From contig NZ_CP109485.1 in NCBI RefSeq assembly GCF_035918235.1, forward strand, positions 7,107,001 to 7,171,000: a stretch of 64,000 nt of DNA, written 5' to 3'. Origin of the DNA: Streptomyces sp. NBC_01445 (lineage in GTDB: Bacteria; Actinomycetota; Actinomycetes; Streptomycetales; Streptomycetaceae). A program made the translations under genes and the position numbers. The notes beneath the pieces are model-generated. The model did not search any database. It had not been told where the DNA came from and was given only the letters and a program-made list of their open reading frames with translations. Below, in pieces: positions 46,033-55,136 of the stretch (position 1 is its first letter; every line of letters begins with the position of its first letter).

Positions 46033-46956
46033 ATGACGCAGAGCGATTCCGCACCCGTACGACGCTCCCGGTTCGCCGTCGCCGGCGCCTCCGGACTCAT
46101 CGGTTCGGCACTGACCCGGTCCCTGCGCGCCGACGGGCACGACGTCGTCCGCCTGGTCCGCAGGGAACCGGCTGCCGCGGACGAGGTCCGCTGGGACCCG
46201 GAGCGGGGGTCGGTCGACGCGGCCGGGCTCTTTGGGTGCGACGCCGTCCTCAACTTCGCCGCCGCGGGCGTGGGCGACCACCGCTGGACCGATGAGTACA
46301 AGCGGAAGATCCGCGACAGCCGGGTCCTCGGCACCGCGACGCTCGCCGAGGCCGTCGCCACGCTCGAACAGCCTCCCCGCGTCTTCGTCAACGGCAGCGC
46401 CGTCGGTTACTACGGCGACACCGGCACGCGCGCCGTCGACGAGAGCGCGCCGCCCGGGGACGGCTTCCTGCCGCAGCTGTGCGTGGAGTGGGAGGAGGCC
46501 GCGGCGCCCGCGCAAGAGGCCGGAATCCGCACGGTGTTCGCGCGGTCCGGGCTCGTCGTGTCCCGCGCGGGCGGGGCCTGGGCGCGGCTCTTCCCGCTGT
46601 ACCTGGCCGGTCTCGGCGGACGCCTGGGCGACGGCCGCCAGTACTGGTCGTACATCGCGCTCCACGACGAGATCGCGGCCCTGCGCCACATCATCGACAC
46701 GGAGGAGCTGTCCGGCCCGGTGAACCTCACCGCCCCGCACCCCGTCACGAACCGCGCGGTGACCGCCGCGATGGGGCGCGTGCTGCACCGCCCCACGCTG
46801 TTCACGGCGCCCGCTCCCGTCCTGCGTCTGGCCCTCGGCGAGATGGCGGGCGACGTCCTCGGCAGCACGCGGGCCGTGCCGACCCGGCTCCTGGAGTCCG
46901 GCTTCACGTTCGCGTTCCCCGGCATCGAGGAGTCGATCCGGGCGGCCAGGAAGTGA
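46033..46956 (+). CDS. TIGR01777-family epimerase-like oxidoreductase
   Basis: A 307-residue SDR of the TIGR01777/YfcH group. N-terminal VAGASGLIGSALTRSL binds NAD(P); NFAAAGV, VNGSAVGYYGDTG, RSGLVVSR and NLTAPHPVTNRAV match the family. Close relatives are annotated as nucleoside-diphosphate-sugar epimerases, but no reaction is proven. ATG 46033. Divergent from the GNAT gene with 63 bp between starts. Confidence 0.92.
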   Translation: MTQSDSAPVRRSRFAVAGASGLIGSALTRSLRADGHDVVRLVRREPAAADEVRWDPERGSVDAAGLFGCDAVLNFAAAGVGDHRWTDEYKRKIRDSRVLGTATLAEAVATLEQPPRVFVNGSAVGYYGDTGTRAVDESAPPGDGFLPQLCVEWEEAAAPAQEAGIRTVFARSGLVVSRAGGAWARLFPLYLAGLGGRLGDGRQYWSYIALHDEIAALRHIIDTEELSGPVNLTAPHPVTNRAVTAAMGRVLHRPTLFTAPAPVLRLALGEMAGDVLGSTRAVPTRLLESGFTFAFPGIEESIRAARK

Positions 46957-46996
46957 ACCGGCCGCAGGCCTACGACCCCTACGTTCCCTATGCCTC

Positions 46997-47515
46997 CTAC
47001 GCCCCGAAGCGCTCCGAGAGCTTCGGATACAGCCGCTGCAGCTCCGCCGTGTTCTCGAAGTCGAACGGCGTGCCCTCCGGCTCCGCGGGCCCGGCCGGGA
47101 TGCCGAGATCGGGCGCCACCGCCCCGGTCAGCTCCTCGTACGCCTCGTCAGCCGCGTAGCCGAGCTCCTCGCCGTCCCCGTCGATCTCCTCGTCGAAGTC
47201 CCCCAGCAGATCGGCGAGCGAGTCCGGCTCGTGCAGCGCGCCCTCGAAGACCTCCCTGCCCTGGCCGATCAGCCAGCAGCGGAAGTAGTCGAACGCGTCG
47301 TCGCTCGCGCCGCCGAGCAGTACCCACGCGGCGCCCCACAGATCCCAGCGGTAGGCGCGGTGGTAGCGGGACTCGAAGTGACGGGCGAAGTCGAGCACCG
47401 CGTCGGGGTCGGCCTGGAGCAGCCGGTCGACGAGCAGCTCGGCCTGGTCCTCGGGGTCGCCCTCGGCGGCCTCGCGGGTGCTGTCCACGATCTCCCAGAA
47501 CTCCGTCTCGTCCAT
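46997..47515 (-). CDS. DUF4240 domain protein
   Basis: A 172-residue acidic cytoplasmic protein of the DUF4240 family. The family opening is present (DETEFWEIVDSTREAA), then LLQADPDAVLDFARHFESRY, AYRWDLWGAAWVLLGG and DDAFDYFRCWLIGQGREVFE. These resemble immunity or uncharacterised stress proteins; no function is established. ATG 47515 is used; GTG 47518 adds one residue. Confidence 0.88.
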   Translation of the reverse strand: MDETEFWEIVDSTREAAEGDPEDQAELLVDRLLQADPDAVLDFARHFESRYHRAYRWDLWGAAWVLLGGASDDAFDYFRCWLIGQGREVFEGALHEPDSLADLLGDFDEEIDGDGEELGYAADEAYEELTGAVAPDLGIPAGPAEPEGTPFDFENTAELQRLYPKLSERFGA

Positions 47516-47619
47516 CACGGGACAAGCATCTGCCTTGGGGGTCGGGGGCGCACGCCGAGGTGCCGGAGCTGCGCCGTTTCGTTATGCGCGCACATGCCGA
47601 GGGCACGGCGCCCGGCGGC

Positions 47620-48600
47620 TCACCGGTAGCGGTCCGCCATCCGCCGTGCCGCTTCTGCGAAGCGATCACGCAGCGCGGCGGGAGCGACGACCTCCGCCTC
47701 GGGCCCGAGCCCGAACAGCTGCCCGTACGCGACGTCCTCCGACTCGACCGGCAGAGTCACCGTCACCCACCCCTCCTCGTCCGGCTCGCCCGCCGACTCC
47801 CGCGCCGCACGCACGGACGCGGGCTCGATCGCGTACGGAAGCTGCCGCAGCCCGGCGGGGGACAGCCGCAGGACGACCTCCGCGCGCAGGATGGACCGCG
47901 CGAACTCCTCCGCCCGCTCCTCCCAGAACCCCGGCAGATCGAACTCCTCGTCCCGTACGAAGCGCTCCCCGCCCGCCTCGACGCCGGTGAACCGGTCGAT
48001 CCGGTACACCCGGTGGGTCCCGCCGGCGACGCGGGCGCACAGATACCAGACACCCGCCTTCAGGACGAGCCCGTACGGCTCCAGCTCCCGCACCACCTCC
48101 CGCGAGCTCCCCGCCTCGTCACGCCGGTAGCGGGCGCGCACCACCCGGTCGTCCCACACCGCGTCCGCCACCGCCGGCAGCAGCTCGGGCGTCCGCGGCT
48201 CCTTGAACCAGCCCGGCGCGTCCAGATGGAACCGCTGTGCCGCGGTCCGCGAAGCGTCCCGCAGCGAGGGCAGCAGCGCCGCCGACACCTTCAGCCGCGC
48301 GGCCGACGCGGCGTCTTCCAAGCCCATCTCCCGCAGCGCGCCCGGCACTCCGGACAGGAACAGGGCCTCCGCCTCACCGCGCGCCAGACCCGTCAGCCGC
48401 GTCCGGTACCCGCCGATCAGCCGGTACCCGCCCGCCCTGCCCCGGTCCGCGTACACCGGCACGCCCGCCTCGGACAGCGCCTGAGCGTCCCGCGTCACGG
48501 TCCGCTCCGAGACCTCCAGCTCGCGCGCCAGCTCACCCGCCGTCATCGACGGCCGGGACTGGAGCAACAACACCATCTTGATCAGGCGGGCAGCGCGCAT
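47620..48600 (-). CDS. WYL-domain helix-turn-helix regulator
   Basis: A 326-residue YafY-type regulator. N-terminal HTH_11 (LIKMVLLLQSRPSMTAGELA, EVSERTVTRDAQALSEAGVP), a middle region RGRAGGYRLIGGYRTRLTGL, the WYL domain (about 145-225: RELEPYGLVLKAGVWYLCAR, VYRIDRFTG) and a C-terminal WCX domain. WYL regulators bind nucleic acid or nucleotides and often respond to stress. ATG 48600. The VOC gene precedes it by 20 bp, so the two may form one unit; the VOC protein is the likely target. Confidence 0.93.
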   Translation of the reverse strand: MRAARLIKMVLLLQSRPSMTAGELARELEVSERTVTRDAQALSEAGVPVYADRGRAGGYRLIGGYRTRLTGLARGEAEALFLSGVPGALREMGLEDAASAARLKVSAALLPSLRDASRTAAQRFHLDAPGWFKEPRTPELLPAVADAVWDDRVVRARYRRDEAGSSREVVRELEPYGLVLKAGVWYLCARVAGGTHRVYRIDRFTGVEAGGERFVRDEEFDLPGFWEERAEEFARSILRAEVVLRLSPAGLRQLPYAIEPASVRAARESAGEPDEEGWVTVTLPVESEDVAYGQLFGLGPEAEVVAPAALRDRFAEAARRMADRYR

Positions 48601-48620
48601 ACGCCCATGATGCGGGCCCT

Positions 48621-49379
48621 TCAGCGCGGGGTGTACGTGATGACCGCGAACGAGGCGCCCTGCGGATCGGCGAGCACCGCGAACCGGCCCGGCTCGATGG
48701 ACGTCGGGTGCACCAGGATCTGCCCGCCGAGTTGCTTGCAGCGGGCCGCCGTCGCGTCGGTGTCCCCGACGGCCATGTACACCATCCAGTGCGCGGGCAG
48801 ATCCTTGGGGAACGAGTCCGACGCCGTGTCGAGCATCCCGCCGAAGGGCTCGTCGTCGACGCTCCACTCGGTGTAACTGCCGCCGCCTCCGTAGGGGTGC
48901 CGCTTCGCGCCCCAGCCCAGTACGGACTGGTAGAAGTCCTTGGACCCGTCCGGATCGCGGGTCAGGAGCTCGAACCAGCAGAAACTTCCCGGCGCGTTCA
49001 CCACGCCGAACCCCGTGTTCGTGATCGGCTGCCACAGGCCGAACGCGGCCCCCGCGGGGTCCTGGCAGACCGCGAAGACGCCGTCCTCCTCGATGGTCTG
49101 CGGATCCGTGACCACCGTGCCGCCGTTGCCCTTCACGCGCGCGATGACGGCGTCGACCCCGGCCGACTGGTAGTACGGCAGCCACGCCGACGGTGCCTTC
49201 GGGTTGCTGGCCGGGGCGAAGCCGGCGACCGGCTCGCCGCCGGACCTGAAGATGCCGTAGTCCTCCGCCACTTCGCTGTGCCAGCCGAGGAGACCCTCGT
49301 AGAAGAGCCGGGCCGCGTCGCTGTCGGGCGTGGAGAGGTCCGCCCAGCAGGGGGCTGACGGGGTTTTGGAGATCTTCAT
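48621..49379 (-). CDS. Two-domain VOC family protein
   Basis: A 252-residue tandem VOC (glyoxalase/bleomycin-resistance fold) protein. Repeat 1 starts PCWADLSTPDSDAARLFYEG and repeat 2 FCWFELLTRDPDGSKDFYQS; both end on a beta strand with DPAGAAFGLWQ or DPQGASFAVITY. It may bind a small molecule or metal; no catalytic set is certain. ATG 49379 with GGGGAG about 11 bp upstream. Immediately upstream of the WYL regulator. Confidence 0.9.
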   Translation of the reverse strand: MKISKTPSAPCWADLSTPDSDAARLFYEGLLGWHSEVAEDYGIFRSGGEPVAGFAPASNPKAPSAWLPYYQSAGVDAVIARVKGNGGTVVTDPQTIEEDGVFAVCQDPAGAAFGLWQPITNTGFGVVNAPGSFCWFELLTRDPDGSKDFYQSVLGWGAKRHPYGGGGSYTEWSVDDEPFGGMLDTASDSFPKDLPAHWMVYMAVGDTDATAARCKQLGGQILVHPTSIEPGRFAVLADPQGASFAVITYTPR

Positions 49380-49490
49380 GGACGTACTTCTCCCCTGAAC
49401 GGCGCCCCCCTGGAACTCCTGCGGACTCCTCCTCATTCACGCACGCGTGCCCCGCCCCGGCAATCGGGACGGGGCACGCATGACAAGGGA

Positions 49491-52190
49491 CTACAGGCCG
49501 TAGCGCTCGCGCGCCTCCTTCACGGCCGAGGCATTGACCTCGCCGCGGCGGGCGAGCTGGGCCAGGGCCGCGACGACGATCGACTGCGCGTCGATGCCGA
49601 AGTGGCGGCGGGCCGCCTCACGGGTGTCGGAGAGACCGAAGCCGTCCGCACCGAGCGAGGAGTAGTCCTGCTCGACCCACTGCGCGATCTGGTCGGGGAC
49701 CTGGCGCATGTAGTCGGAGACCGCGAGGACCGGGCCCTGGGCGCCGTCGAGCGCCGTACGGATGTAGGGAGTGCGCTCCTCGCCGCGCAGGATCGCCTCG
49801 TCCGCCTCCAGGGCGTCGCGGCGCAGCTCGGTCCAGGAGGTCGCGGACCACACGTCGGCGGCGACACCCCACTCCTCGGCCAGCAGCTTCTGCGCCTCGA
49901 GGGCCCAGTGGATCGCCGTGCCCGAGCCGAGCAGCTGGATGCGGGGGGCGTTGGCGGCCGCGACGTTCACCCCGGCCGACTCGGCGGTGTTGAAGCGGTA
50001 CAGGCCCTTGAGGATGCCCTCGTCCACGCCCGCGGGCTTGGCCGGCTGCGGCATCGGCTCGTTGTAGACCGTCAGGTAGTAGAAGACGTCTCGGTCCTCG
50101 CCCGGGGCCGCCTCGCCGTACATGCGGCGCAGACCGTCCTTGACGATCGCGCCGATCTCGTACGCGAACGCCGGGTCGTAGGACAGCGCGGCCGGGTTGG
50201 TCGCCGCGATGACCGGCGAGTGACCGTCCGCGTGCTGCAGACCCTCACCCGTCAGCGTCGTACGGCCCGCGGTGGCACCCACCAGGAAGCCGCGGCCCAG
50301 CTGGTCGCCGAGCTGCCACATCTGGTCGGCCGTGCGCTGCCAGCCGAACATCGAGTAGAAGATGTAGAAGGGGATCATCGCCTCGCCGTGCGTGGAGTAC
50401 GCGCTGGCGGCGGCGATGAAGTCCGCCATGGAGCCGGCCTCGGTGATGCCCTCGTTGAGGATCTGGCCGTCCGTGGCTTCCTTGTAGTACATCAGCTGGT
50501 CGCGGTCGACCGGCTCGTACGTCTGCCCCTTGGGGGAGTAGATGCCGAGCGACGGGAACAGCGACTCCATGCCGAAGGTGCGCGCCTCGTCCGGGACGAT
50601 CGGCACCCAGCGCTTGCCGGTCTCCTTGTCGCGTACGAGGTCCTTGACCAGGCGTACGAACGCCATGGTCGTGGCCACGGACTGCGATCCTGAGCCCTTG
50701 TCGAAGGACGCGAACGCCTTGTCGGCCGGGGCCGGCAGCGGGGCGATCGCGTGCGTGCGGCGGGCCGGGGCGGGGCCGCCGAGGGCCGCGCGGCGCTCCT
50801 GGAGGTAGCGGACCTCGGGGGAGTCGGCGCCCGGGTGGCCGTAGGGGACCTGGCCGTCGACGAACTGGCTGTCGGAGATGGGCAGTTCAAGGAGGTCACG
50901 CATGTCCTTGAACTCGTCCACCGTCAGCTTCTTCATCTGGTGGTTGGCGTTCTTGGACTCGAAGCCCTTGCCGAGCGTGAAGCCCTTGACCGTCTGGACC
51001 AGGATCACGGTCGGGGCGCCGGCGTGCGACAGGGCCGCACGGTAGGCCGCGTACACCTTGCGGGGCTCGTGGCCGCCGCGCGAGACCTTGAAGCACTCGG
51101 CGATCTTGTCGTCCGTGAGCAGCCGGCCCAGCTCGACGAGCGCGGGCTCGGAGCCGAAGAAGTGCTCGCGGATGTACGCGGCGTCGCGCGTCGCGTACGT
51201 CTGGAACTGGGCGTCCGGCACCTCGCGCAGCCGGCGCACGAGCGCGCCGGTCGTGTCGAGCTGGAACAGCTCGTCCCAGGCGGAGCCCCAGAGCGTCTTG
51301 ATGACGTTCCAGCCGGCGCCGCGGAACTGCGCCTCCAGCTCCTGGACCACGCGGAAGTTGGCGCGGACCGGGCCGTCGAGGCGCTGCAGGTTGCAGTTGA
51401 TGACGAAGGTCAGGTTGTCCAGACCCTCACGCGAGGCGAGCGCCAGGGCCGCGGTGGCCTCGGGCTCGTCCATCTCGCCGTCACCGAGGAACGCCCACAC
51501 GTGCGAGGCGGAGACGTCCTTGATCTTGCGGTTGGTGAGGTAGCGGTTGAACCGCGCCTGGTAGATCGCCGACAGCGGGCCGAGGCCCATGGAGACGGTC
51601 GGGAACTCCCACAGCCAGGGCAGGCGCCGCGGGTGCGGATACGACGGCAGGCCGTCGCCGCCGGACTCCTGGCGGAAGTGGTCGAGCTGCTGCTCGCTCA
51701 GGCGGCCGTCGAGGAAGGCGCGGGCGTAGATGCCGGGGGAGGCGTGGCCCTGGATGTACAGCTGGTCACCGGAGCCGTCGCCCTCCTTCCCCTTGAAGAA
51801 GTGGTTGAAGCCGGTCTCGTAGAGCCAGGCCGCCGAGGCGAACGTGGCGATGTGGCCGCCGACGCCGTACTTGGAGCCACGGGTCACCATCGCGGCCGCG
51901 TTCCAGCGGTTCCACGCGGCGATCTTCAGTTCCAGCGCCTCGTCACCCTCGATCGCCGGCTCTGCGGCGGTCGGGATGGTGTTGACGTAGTCGGTCTCGA
52001 GGAGCTTCGGCAGCGCCAGGCCTGAGCCCTCGGCGCGCTCCAGCGTGCGGCGCATCAGGTACGCGGCACGGTGCGGCCCGGCCGCCTTGGTAACGGCGTC
52101 CAGGGAGGCCTGCCATTCGGCGGTCTCCTCGGGGTCGCGGTCCGGGAGCTGGTCGAGCTCGCTCGGCTGGATTGCGGAGGGGTCGGTCAT
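49491..52190 (-). CDS. aceE: Pyruvate dehydrogenase E1 component, homodimeric
   Basis: An 899-residue E1p: thiamine-diphosphate-dependent decarboxylation of pyruvate and reductive acetylation of E2 lipoyl groups. Evidence: N-terminal AEWQASLDAVTKAAGPHRA, GHIATFASAAWLYETGFNHF, the ThDP motif GDGEMDEPEATAAL, and PYYIFYSMFGWQRTAD-like pyrimidine-binding region near 620. Length equals the gammaproteobacterial AceE family. ATG 52190. A predicted sigma-HrdB-type promoter, a perfect palindrome and a 20-bp motif shared with lpd lie upstream; the GntR gene is encoded next to it. Confidence 0.98.
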   Translation of the reverse strand: MTDPSAIQPSELDQLPDRDPEETAEWQASLDAVTKAAGPHRAAYLMRRTLERAEGSGLALPKLLETDYVNTIPTAAEPAIEGDEALELKIAAWNRWNAAAMVTRGSKYGVGGHIATFASAAWLYETGFNHFFKGKEGDGSGDQLYIQGHASPGIYARAFLDGRLSEQQLDHFRQESGGDGLPSYPHPRRLPWLWEFPTVSMGLGPLSAIYQARFNRYLTNRKIKDVSASHVWAFLGDGEMDEPEATAALALASREGLDNLTFVINCNLQRLDGPVRANFRVVQELEAQFRGAGWNVIKTLWGSAWDELFQLDTTGALVRRLREVPDAQFQTYATRDAAYIREHFFGSEPALVELGRLLTDDKIAECFKVSRGGHEPRKVYAAYRAALSHAGAPTVILVQTVKGFTLGKGFESKNANHQMKKLTVDEFKDMRDLLELPISDSQFVDGQVPYGHPGADSPEVRYLQERRAALGGPAPARRTHAIAPLPAPADKAFASFDKGSGSQSVATTMAFVRLVKDLVRDKETGKRWVPIVPDEARTFGMESLFPSLGIYSPKGQTYEPVDRDQLMYYKEATDGQILNEGITEAGSMADFIAAASAYSTHGEAMIPFYIFYSMFGWQRTADQMWQLGDQLGRGFLVGATAGRTTLTGEGLQHADGHSPVIAATNPAALSYDPAFAYEIGAIVKDGLRRMYGEAAPGEDRDVFYYLTVYNEPMPQPAKPAGVDEGILKGLYRFNTAESAGVNVAAANAPRIQLLGSGTAIHWALEAQKLLAEEWGVAADVWSATSWTELRRDALEADEAILRGEERTPYIRTALDGAQGPVLAVSDYMRQVPDQIAQWVEQDYSSLGADGFGLSDTREAARRHFGIDAQSIVVAALAQLARRGEVNASAVKEARERYGL

Positions 52191-52249
52191 TGCGCCGCCT
52201 TCCTGAGTCGGAGGGGGGTTCCCTTAGCGGAAAGGGTGGGGGTGCCCTA

Positions 52250-52269
52250 GGTCTTTGGCAGGACAGGGC
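52250..52269. promoter_or_regulatory. 20-bp motif shared with the lpd upstream region
   Basis: Plus-strand GGTCTTTGGCAGGACAGGGC is identical at 19 of 20 bases to the sequence at 56623-56642 on the opposite strand (GGTCCTTGGCAGGACAGGGC) upstream of lpd. It starts 60 bp before the aceE start, downstream of the predicted -10 box, so it lies in the leader. Confidence 0.6.
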
Positions 52270-52297
52270 GTGGGTCTCTGGTGGAGACCCGTCGGCG

Positions 52298-52327
52298 ACT
52301 CTAACTCCCTGATCGATGATCGATCAA
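52298..52327 (-). promoter_or_regulatory. Predicted aceE promoter with palindromic operator
   Basis: Minus-strand -35 TTGATC (52322-52327), an 18-bp spacer and -10 TAGAGT (52298-52303) fit a vegetative Streptomyces promoter. The perfect 17-bp palindrome TGATCGAT-G-ATCGATCA (52310-52326) overlaps -35 and spacer. FCD-type GntR proteins bind such short dyads, and a GntR gene is adjacent. Confidence 0.6.
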
Positions 52328-52474
52328 AGGGTTGAGGGAGAAAACTTCCTCAGACGGAGAAAGTGGGCATCCGGTGCCATTGAACGGGGCACCGGGTGCC
52401 TTGTTTTCGAAGGCAGTACGGCGGATTCTCGCAGGTGGGAAGGGTGGCGCGACGACGTCTGAGCGGGGTGTGGC

Positions 52475-53098
52475 TCAGGCGCGCGGGGCGCAGCCGAGCA
52501 CGTGCGCCTTCACCAGCTCGGCGATCGCCGGATCCCGGCGCCGGAACGCGGCCACGAGCGCCTCGTGCTCCTCCGCGTACGACTGCTGGACCGTGCCGAG
52601 CCACCGGATCGACAGGGCCGTGAACACCTCGATGCCGAGGCCCTCCCAGGTGTGCAGCAGTACGGAGTTCCCCGCGGCACGCACCAGTTCGCGGTGGAAG
52701 GCGACCGTGTGCCGCACCTGGCCCGTCCCGTCGGCCTCCTGGTCGGCGCGGTAGAGGGCCGCCACATGGGGTTCGAGGGCCGAGCAGTCCTCGGCCAGCT
52801 TCCCGGCCGCCAGCTCCGCCGCGATGGCCTCGAGACCGGCCCTGACCGGGTAGCTCTCCTCCAGGTCGGCGGCCGTCAGATTCCGCACCCGGACGCCCTT
52901 GTTGGGAGCGGACTCGATCAGGCGCAGGCTCTCCAGCTCCCGCAGGGCCTCCCGCACGGGCGTCTGGCTGACCTCCAGCTCCGTGGCGATGCGGCGCTCC
53001 ACGATGCGCTCGCCCGGCTTCCAGCGCCCGCTGACGATCCCCTCGACGATGTGCTCGCGGATCTGTTCGCGCAGCGAGTGGACGACGGGCGCGGTCAT
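52475..53098 (-). CDS. GntR family (FCD) transcriptional regulator
   Basis: A 207-residue regulator: winged HTH at 5-70 (REQIREHIVEGIVSGRWKPG, ERRIATELEVSQTPVREALR) and FCD domain from about 80 (LEESYPVRAGLEAIAAELAA, HTVAFHRELVRAAGN, with the metal-binding Asp/His set). FCD regulators often respond to organic acids, e.g. PdhR-type pyruvate sensing. ATG 53098 with GGAGGA 6 bp upstream. It lies between aceE and sucB, all on the minus strand. It probably controls aceE through the palindrome at 52310. Confidence 0.92.
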   Translation of the reverse strand: MTAPVVHSLREQIREHIVEGIVSGRWKPGERIVERRIATELEVSQTPVREALRELESLRLIESAPNKGVRVRNLTAADLEESYPVRAGLEAIAAELAAGKLAEDCSALEPHVAALYRADQEADGTGQVRHTVAFHRELVRAAGNSVLLHTWEGLGIEVFTALSIRWLGTVQQSYAEEHEALVAAFRRRDPAIAELVKAHVLGCAPRA

Positions 53099-53211
53099 GG
53101 TGGCTCCTCCAGCGATGGGAAGGTGCGGCCCGAAGGGCCTCATTGAGGGGCGGTGGTCGGGAGACGGGCGGGCAGACCCCAAGGTGCGTTGACCTCTAGA
53201 CAATACGGCGG

Positions 53212-53243
53212 CGCCCCCGTCCGGAAGACTCCGGACGGGGGCG
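53212..53243. terminator. sucB terminator
   Basis: Perfect 13-bp arms (53212-53224/53231-53243) with a 6-nt loop, 21 bp after the E2 stop codon. Confidence 0.85.
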
Positions 53244-53264
53244 TACGCACTGATGAGACGAGAG

Positions 53265-55004
53265 TTACAGGCCGAGCTCGACCTCGAACTCGCCGGCCTC
53301 CAGGATCGCCTTGACCGTGGTCAGGTAGCGGGCGGCGTCCGCGCCGTCCACCAGACGGTGGTCGTAGGAGAGCGACAGGAACGTCATGTCCCGGACGGCG
53401 ATGGTCTCGCCGAGGTCCGGGTGGTTGATGACGACCGGACGCTTCACCGTGGCGCCGATGCCCAGGATCGCGGCCTGGTTCGGCGGCACGATGACGGTGT
53501 CGAAGAGCGCACCGCGCGAGCCCGTGTTGGAGATCGTGAAGGTCGCACCGGACATGTCGTCCGGCGTGAGGCCGCCACCGCGGGCCTTGCCGGCCAGCTC
53601 GGCGGTCTTCTTCGAGATACCGGCGATGTTCAGGTCGCCCGCGCCCTTGATGACCGGCGTCATCAGACCCTTCTCGGCGTCAACGGCGATGCCGATGTTC
53701 TCCGAGTCGAAGTACGTGATGGTGCCTTCGTCGTCGTTGATCCGGGCGTTGACGACCGGGTGGGCCTTCAGCGCCTGGGCGGCGGCCTTGACGAAGAACG
53801 GCATCGGGGAGAGCTTGACGCCCTCACGGGCCGCGAACGCGTCCTTCGCCTTGGCGCGCAGCTTCATCAGCTTGGTGATGTCGACCTCGACGACCGAGGT
53901 CAGCTGGGCCTGCGAGTGCAGCGCCTTCATCATGTTGTCGCCGATGACCTTGCGCATGCGGGTCATCTTGACCGTCTGGCCGCGGAGGGGAGAGACCTCC
54001 AGGGCCGGGGCCTTCGCGGCGGCCGGAGCAGCAGCGGCGGCGGGGGCCGGGGCGGCCTTCGCGGCCTCGGCGGCCGCGATGACGTCCTGCTTGCGGATAC
54101 GGCCACCGACGCCGGTGCCCTTGACGGTGGCCAGGTCCACGCCGTTCTCCGACGCGAGCTTGCGCACCAGCGGGGTCACGTACGCGCCGTCGTCACCGGA
54201 GACCGCGGCGGGGGCCGGGGCAGAGGGGGCGACCGGAGCGGGAGCGGCGACCGGGGCCGGGGCCGGAGCAGCCGGGGCCGGAGCGGCAACCGGGGCCGGG
54301 GCCGGAGCAGCCGGGGCCGGGGCCGCGGGGGCGGCCGGGGCCGGAGCGGCGGCCGGAGCCGGAGCAGCCGGAGCAGGAGCGGCGGCCGGAGCGGCACCGG
54401 GAGCACCGATGACGGCCAGCTTGGCGCCGACCTCGGCGGTCTCGTCCTCGGCGACGGAGATCTCCAGGAGAACGCCGGCGACGGGGGAGGGGATCTCGGT
54501 GTCGACCTTGTCCGTGGAGACCTCGAGCAGGGGCTCGTCCTCCGCGACCTCCTCGCCGACCTCCTTCAGCCAGCGGGTGACGGTGCCCTCGGTGACGGAC
54601 TCGCCGAGAGCGGGCAGCACGACGTCGGTGCCGGAAGCGGCACCGGCGGGGGCGGCCGGAGCAGCCGGGGCGGCGGCCGGGGCCGCGGGGGCCTCGGCGA
54701 CGGGGGCCGGAGCGGCGGCCGGGGCCTCGGCAGCGGCCGGAGCCGGGGCGGCGGCGGGCGCGCCCGTGCCGTCGTCGATGACGGCCAGCTCGGCGCCGAC
54801 CTCGACGGTCTCGTCCTCGGCGACCTTGATGGAGGCCAGGATGCCGGCGGCGGGCGAGGGGATCTCGGTGTCGACCTTGTCGGTCGAGACCTCGAGCAGC
54901 GGCTCGTCGACCTCGACGCGCTCGCCCTCGGCCTTCAGCCAGCGGGTGACGGTGCCCTCGGTGACACTCTCACCGAGCGCCGGAAGGGATACGGAAACCG
55001 ACAT
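53265..55004 (-). CDS. sucB: 2-oxoacid dehydrogenase E2 (dihydrolipoyl acyltransferase), two lipoyl domains
   Basis: A 579-residue E2 that transfers acyl groups from lipoyl-Lys to CoA. Two N-terminal lipoyl domains carry K43 and K166 in near-identical VSTDKVDTE motifs. A long Ala/Pro linker (about 195-285) follows, then the E1/E3-binding domain ([24 protein letters not shown], split here) and the catalytic domain with [12 protein letters not shown] near the C-terminus. Actinomycete annotations call it SucB, but beside aceE and lpd it may serve pyruvate dehydrogenase (as AceF) or both complexes. ATG 55004. Confidence 0.93.
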   Translation of the reverse strand: MSVSVSLPALGESVTEGTVTRWLKAEGERVEVDEPLLEVSTDKVDTEIPSPAAGILASIKVAEDETVEVGAELAVIDDGTGAPAAAPAPAAAEAPAAAPAPVAEAPAAPAAAPAAPAAPAGAASGTDVVLPALGESVTEGTVTRWLKEVGEEVAEDEPLLEVSTDKVDTEIPSPVAGVLLEISVAEDETAEVGAKLAVIGAPGAAPAAAPAPAAPAPAAAPAPAAPAAPAPAAPAPAPVAAPAPAAPAPAPVAAPAPVAPSAPAPAAVSGDDGAYVTPLVRKLASENGVDLATVKGTGVGGRIRKQDVIAAAEAAKAAPAPAAAAAPAAAKAPALEVSPLRGQTVKMTRMRKVIGDNMMKALHSQAQLTSVVEVDITKLMKLRAKAKDAFAAREGVKLSPMPFFVKAAAQALKAHPVVNARINDDEGTITYFDSENIGIAVDAEKGLMTPVIKGAGDLNIAGISKKTAELAGKARGGGLTPDDMSGATFTISNTGSRGALFDTVIVPPNQAAILGIGATVKRPVVINHPDLGETIAVRDMTFLSLSYDHRLVDGADAARYLTTVKAILEAGEFEVELGL

Positions 55005-55136
55005 GGTTTCTGTTGCTCCTTAGTGGGGTCTCCCCTGCTCGAGCGATGTTGAGAGCTTGGGGAAGTGCGGAAGTCTGTGGTCGGTCGTCGCGCCCAGGGG
55101 ACGACAGGGACGACTGGGTCCAGCCTGCGGCCTGAC

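Noticed and set aside
53253..55052. 599-codon plus-strand frame with Gly/Arg/Ser repeats
   Set aside because: It mirrors the Ala/Pro-rich linker of E2 on the other strand; not a real repeat protein.
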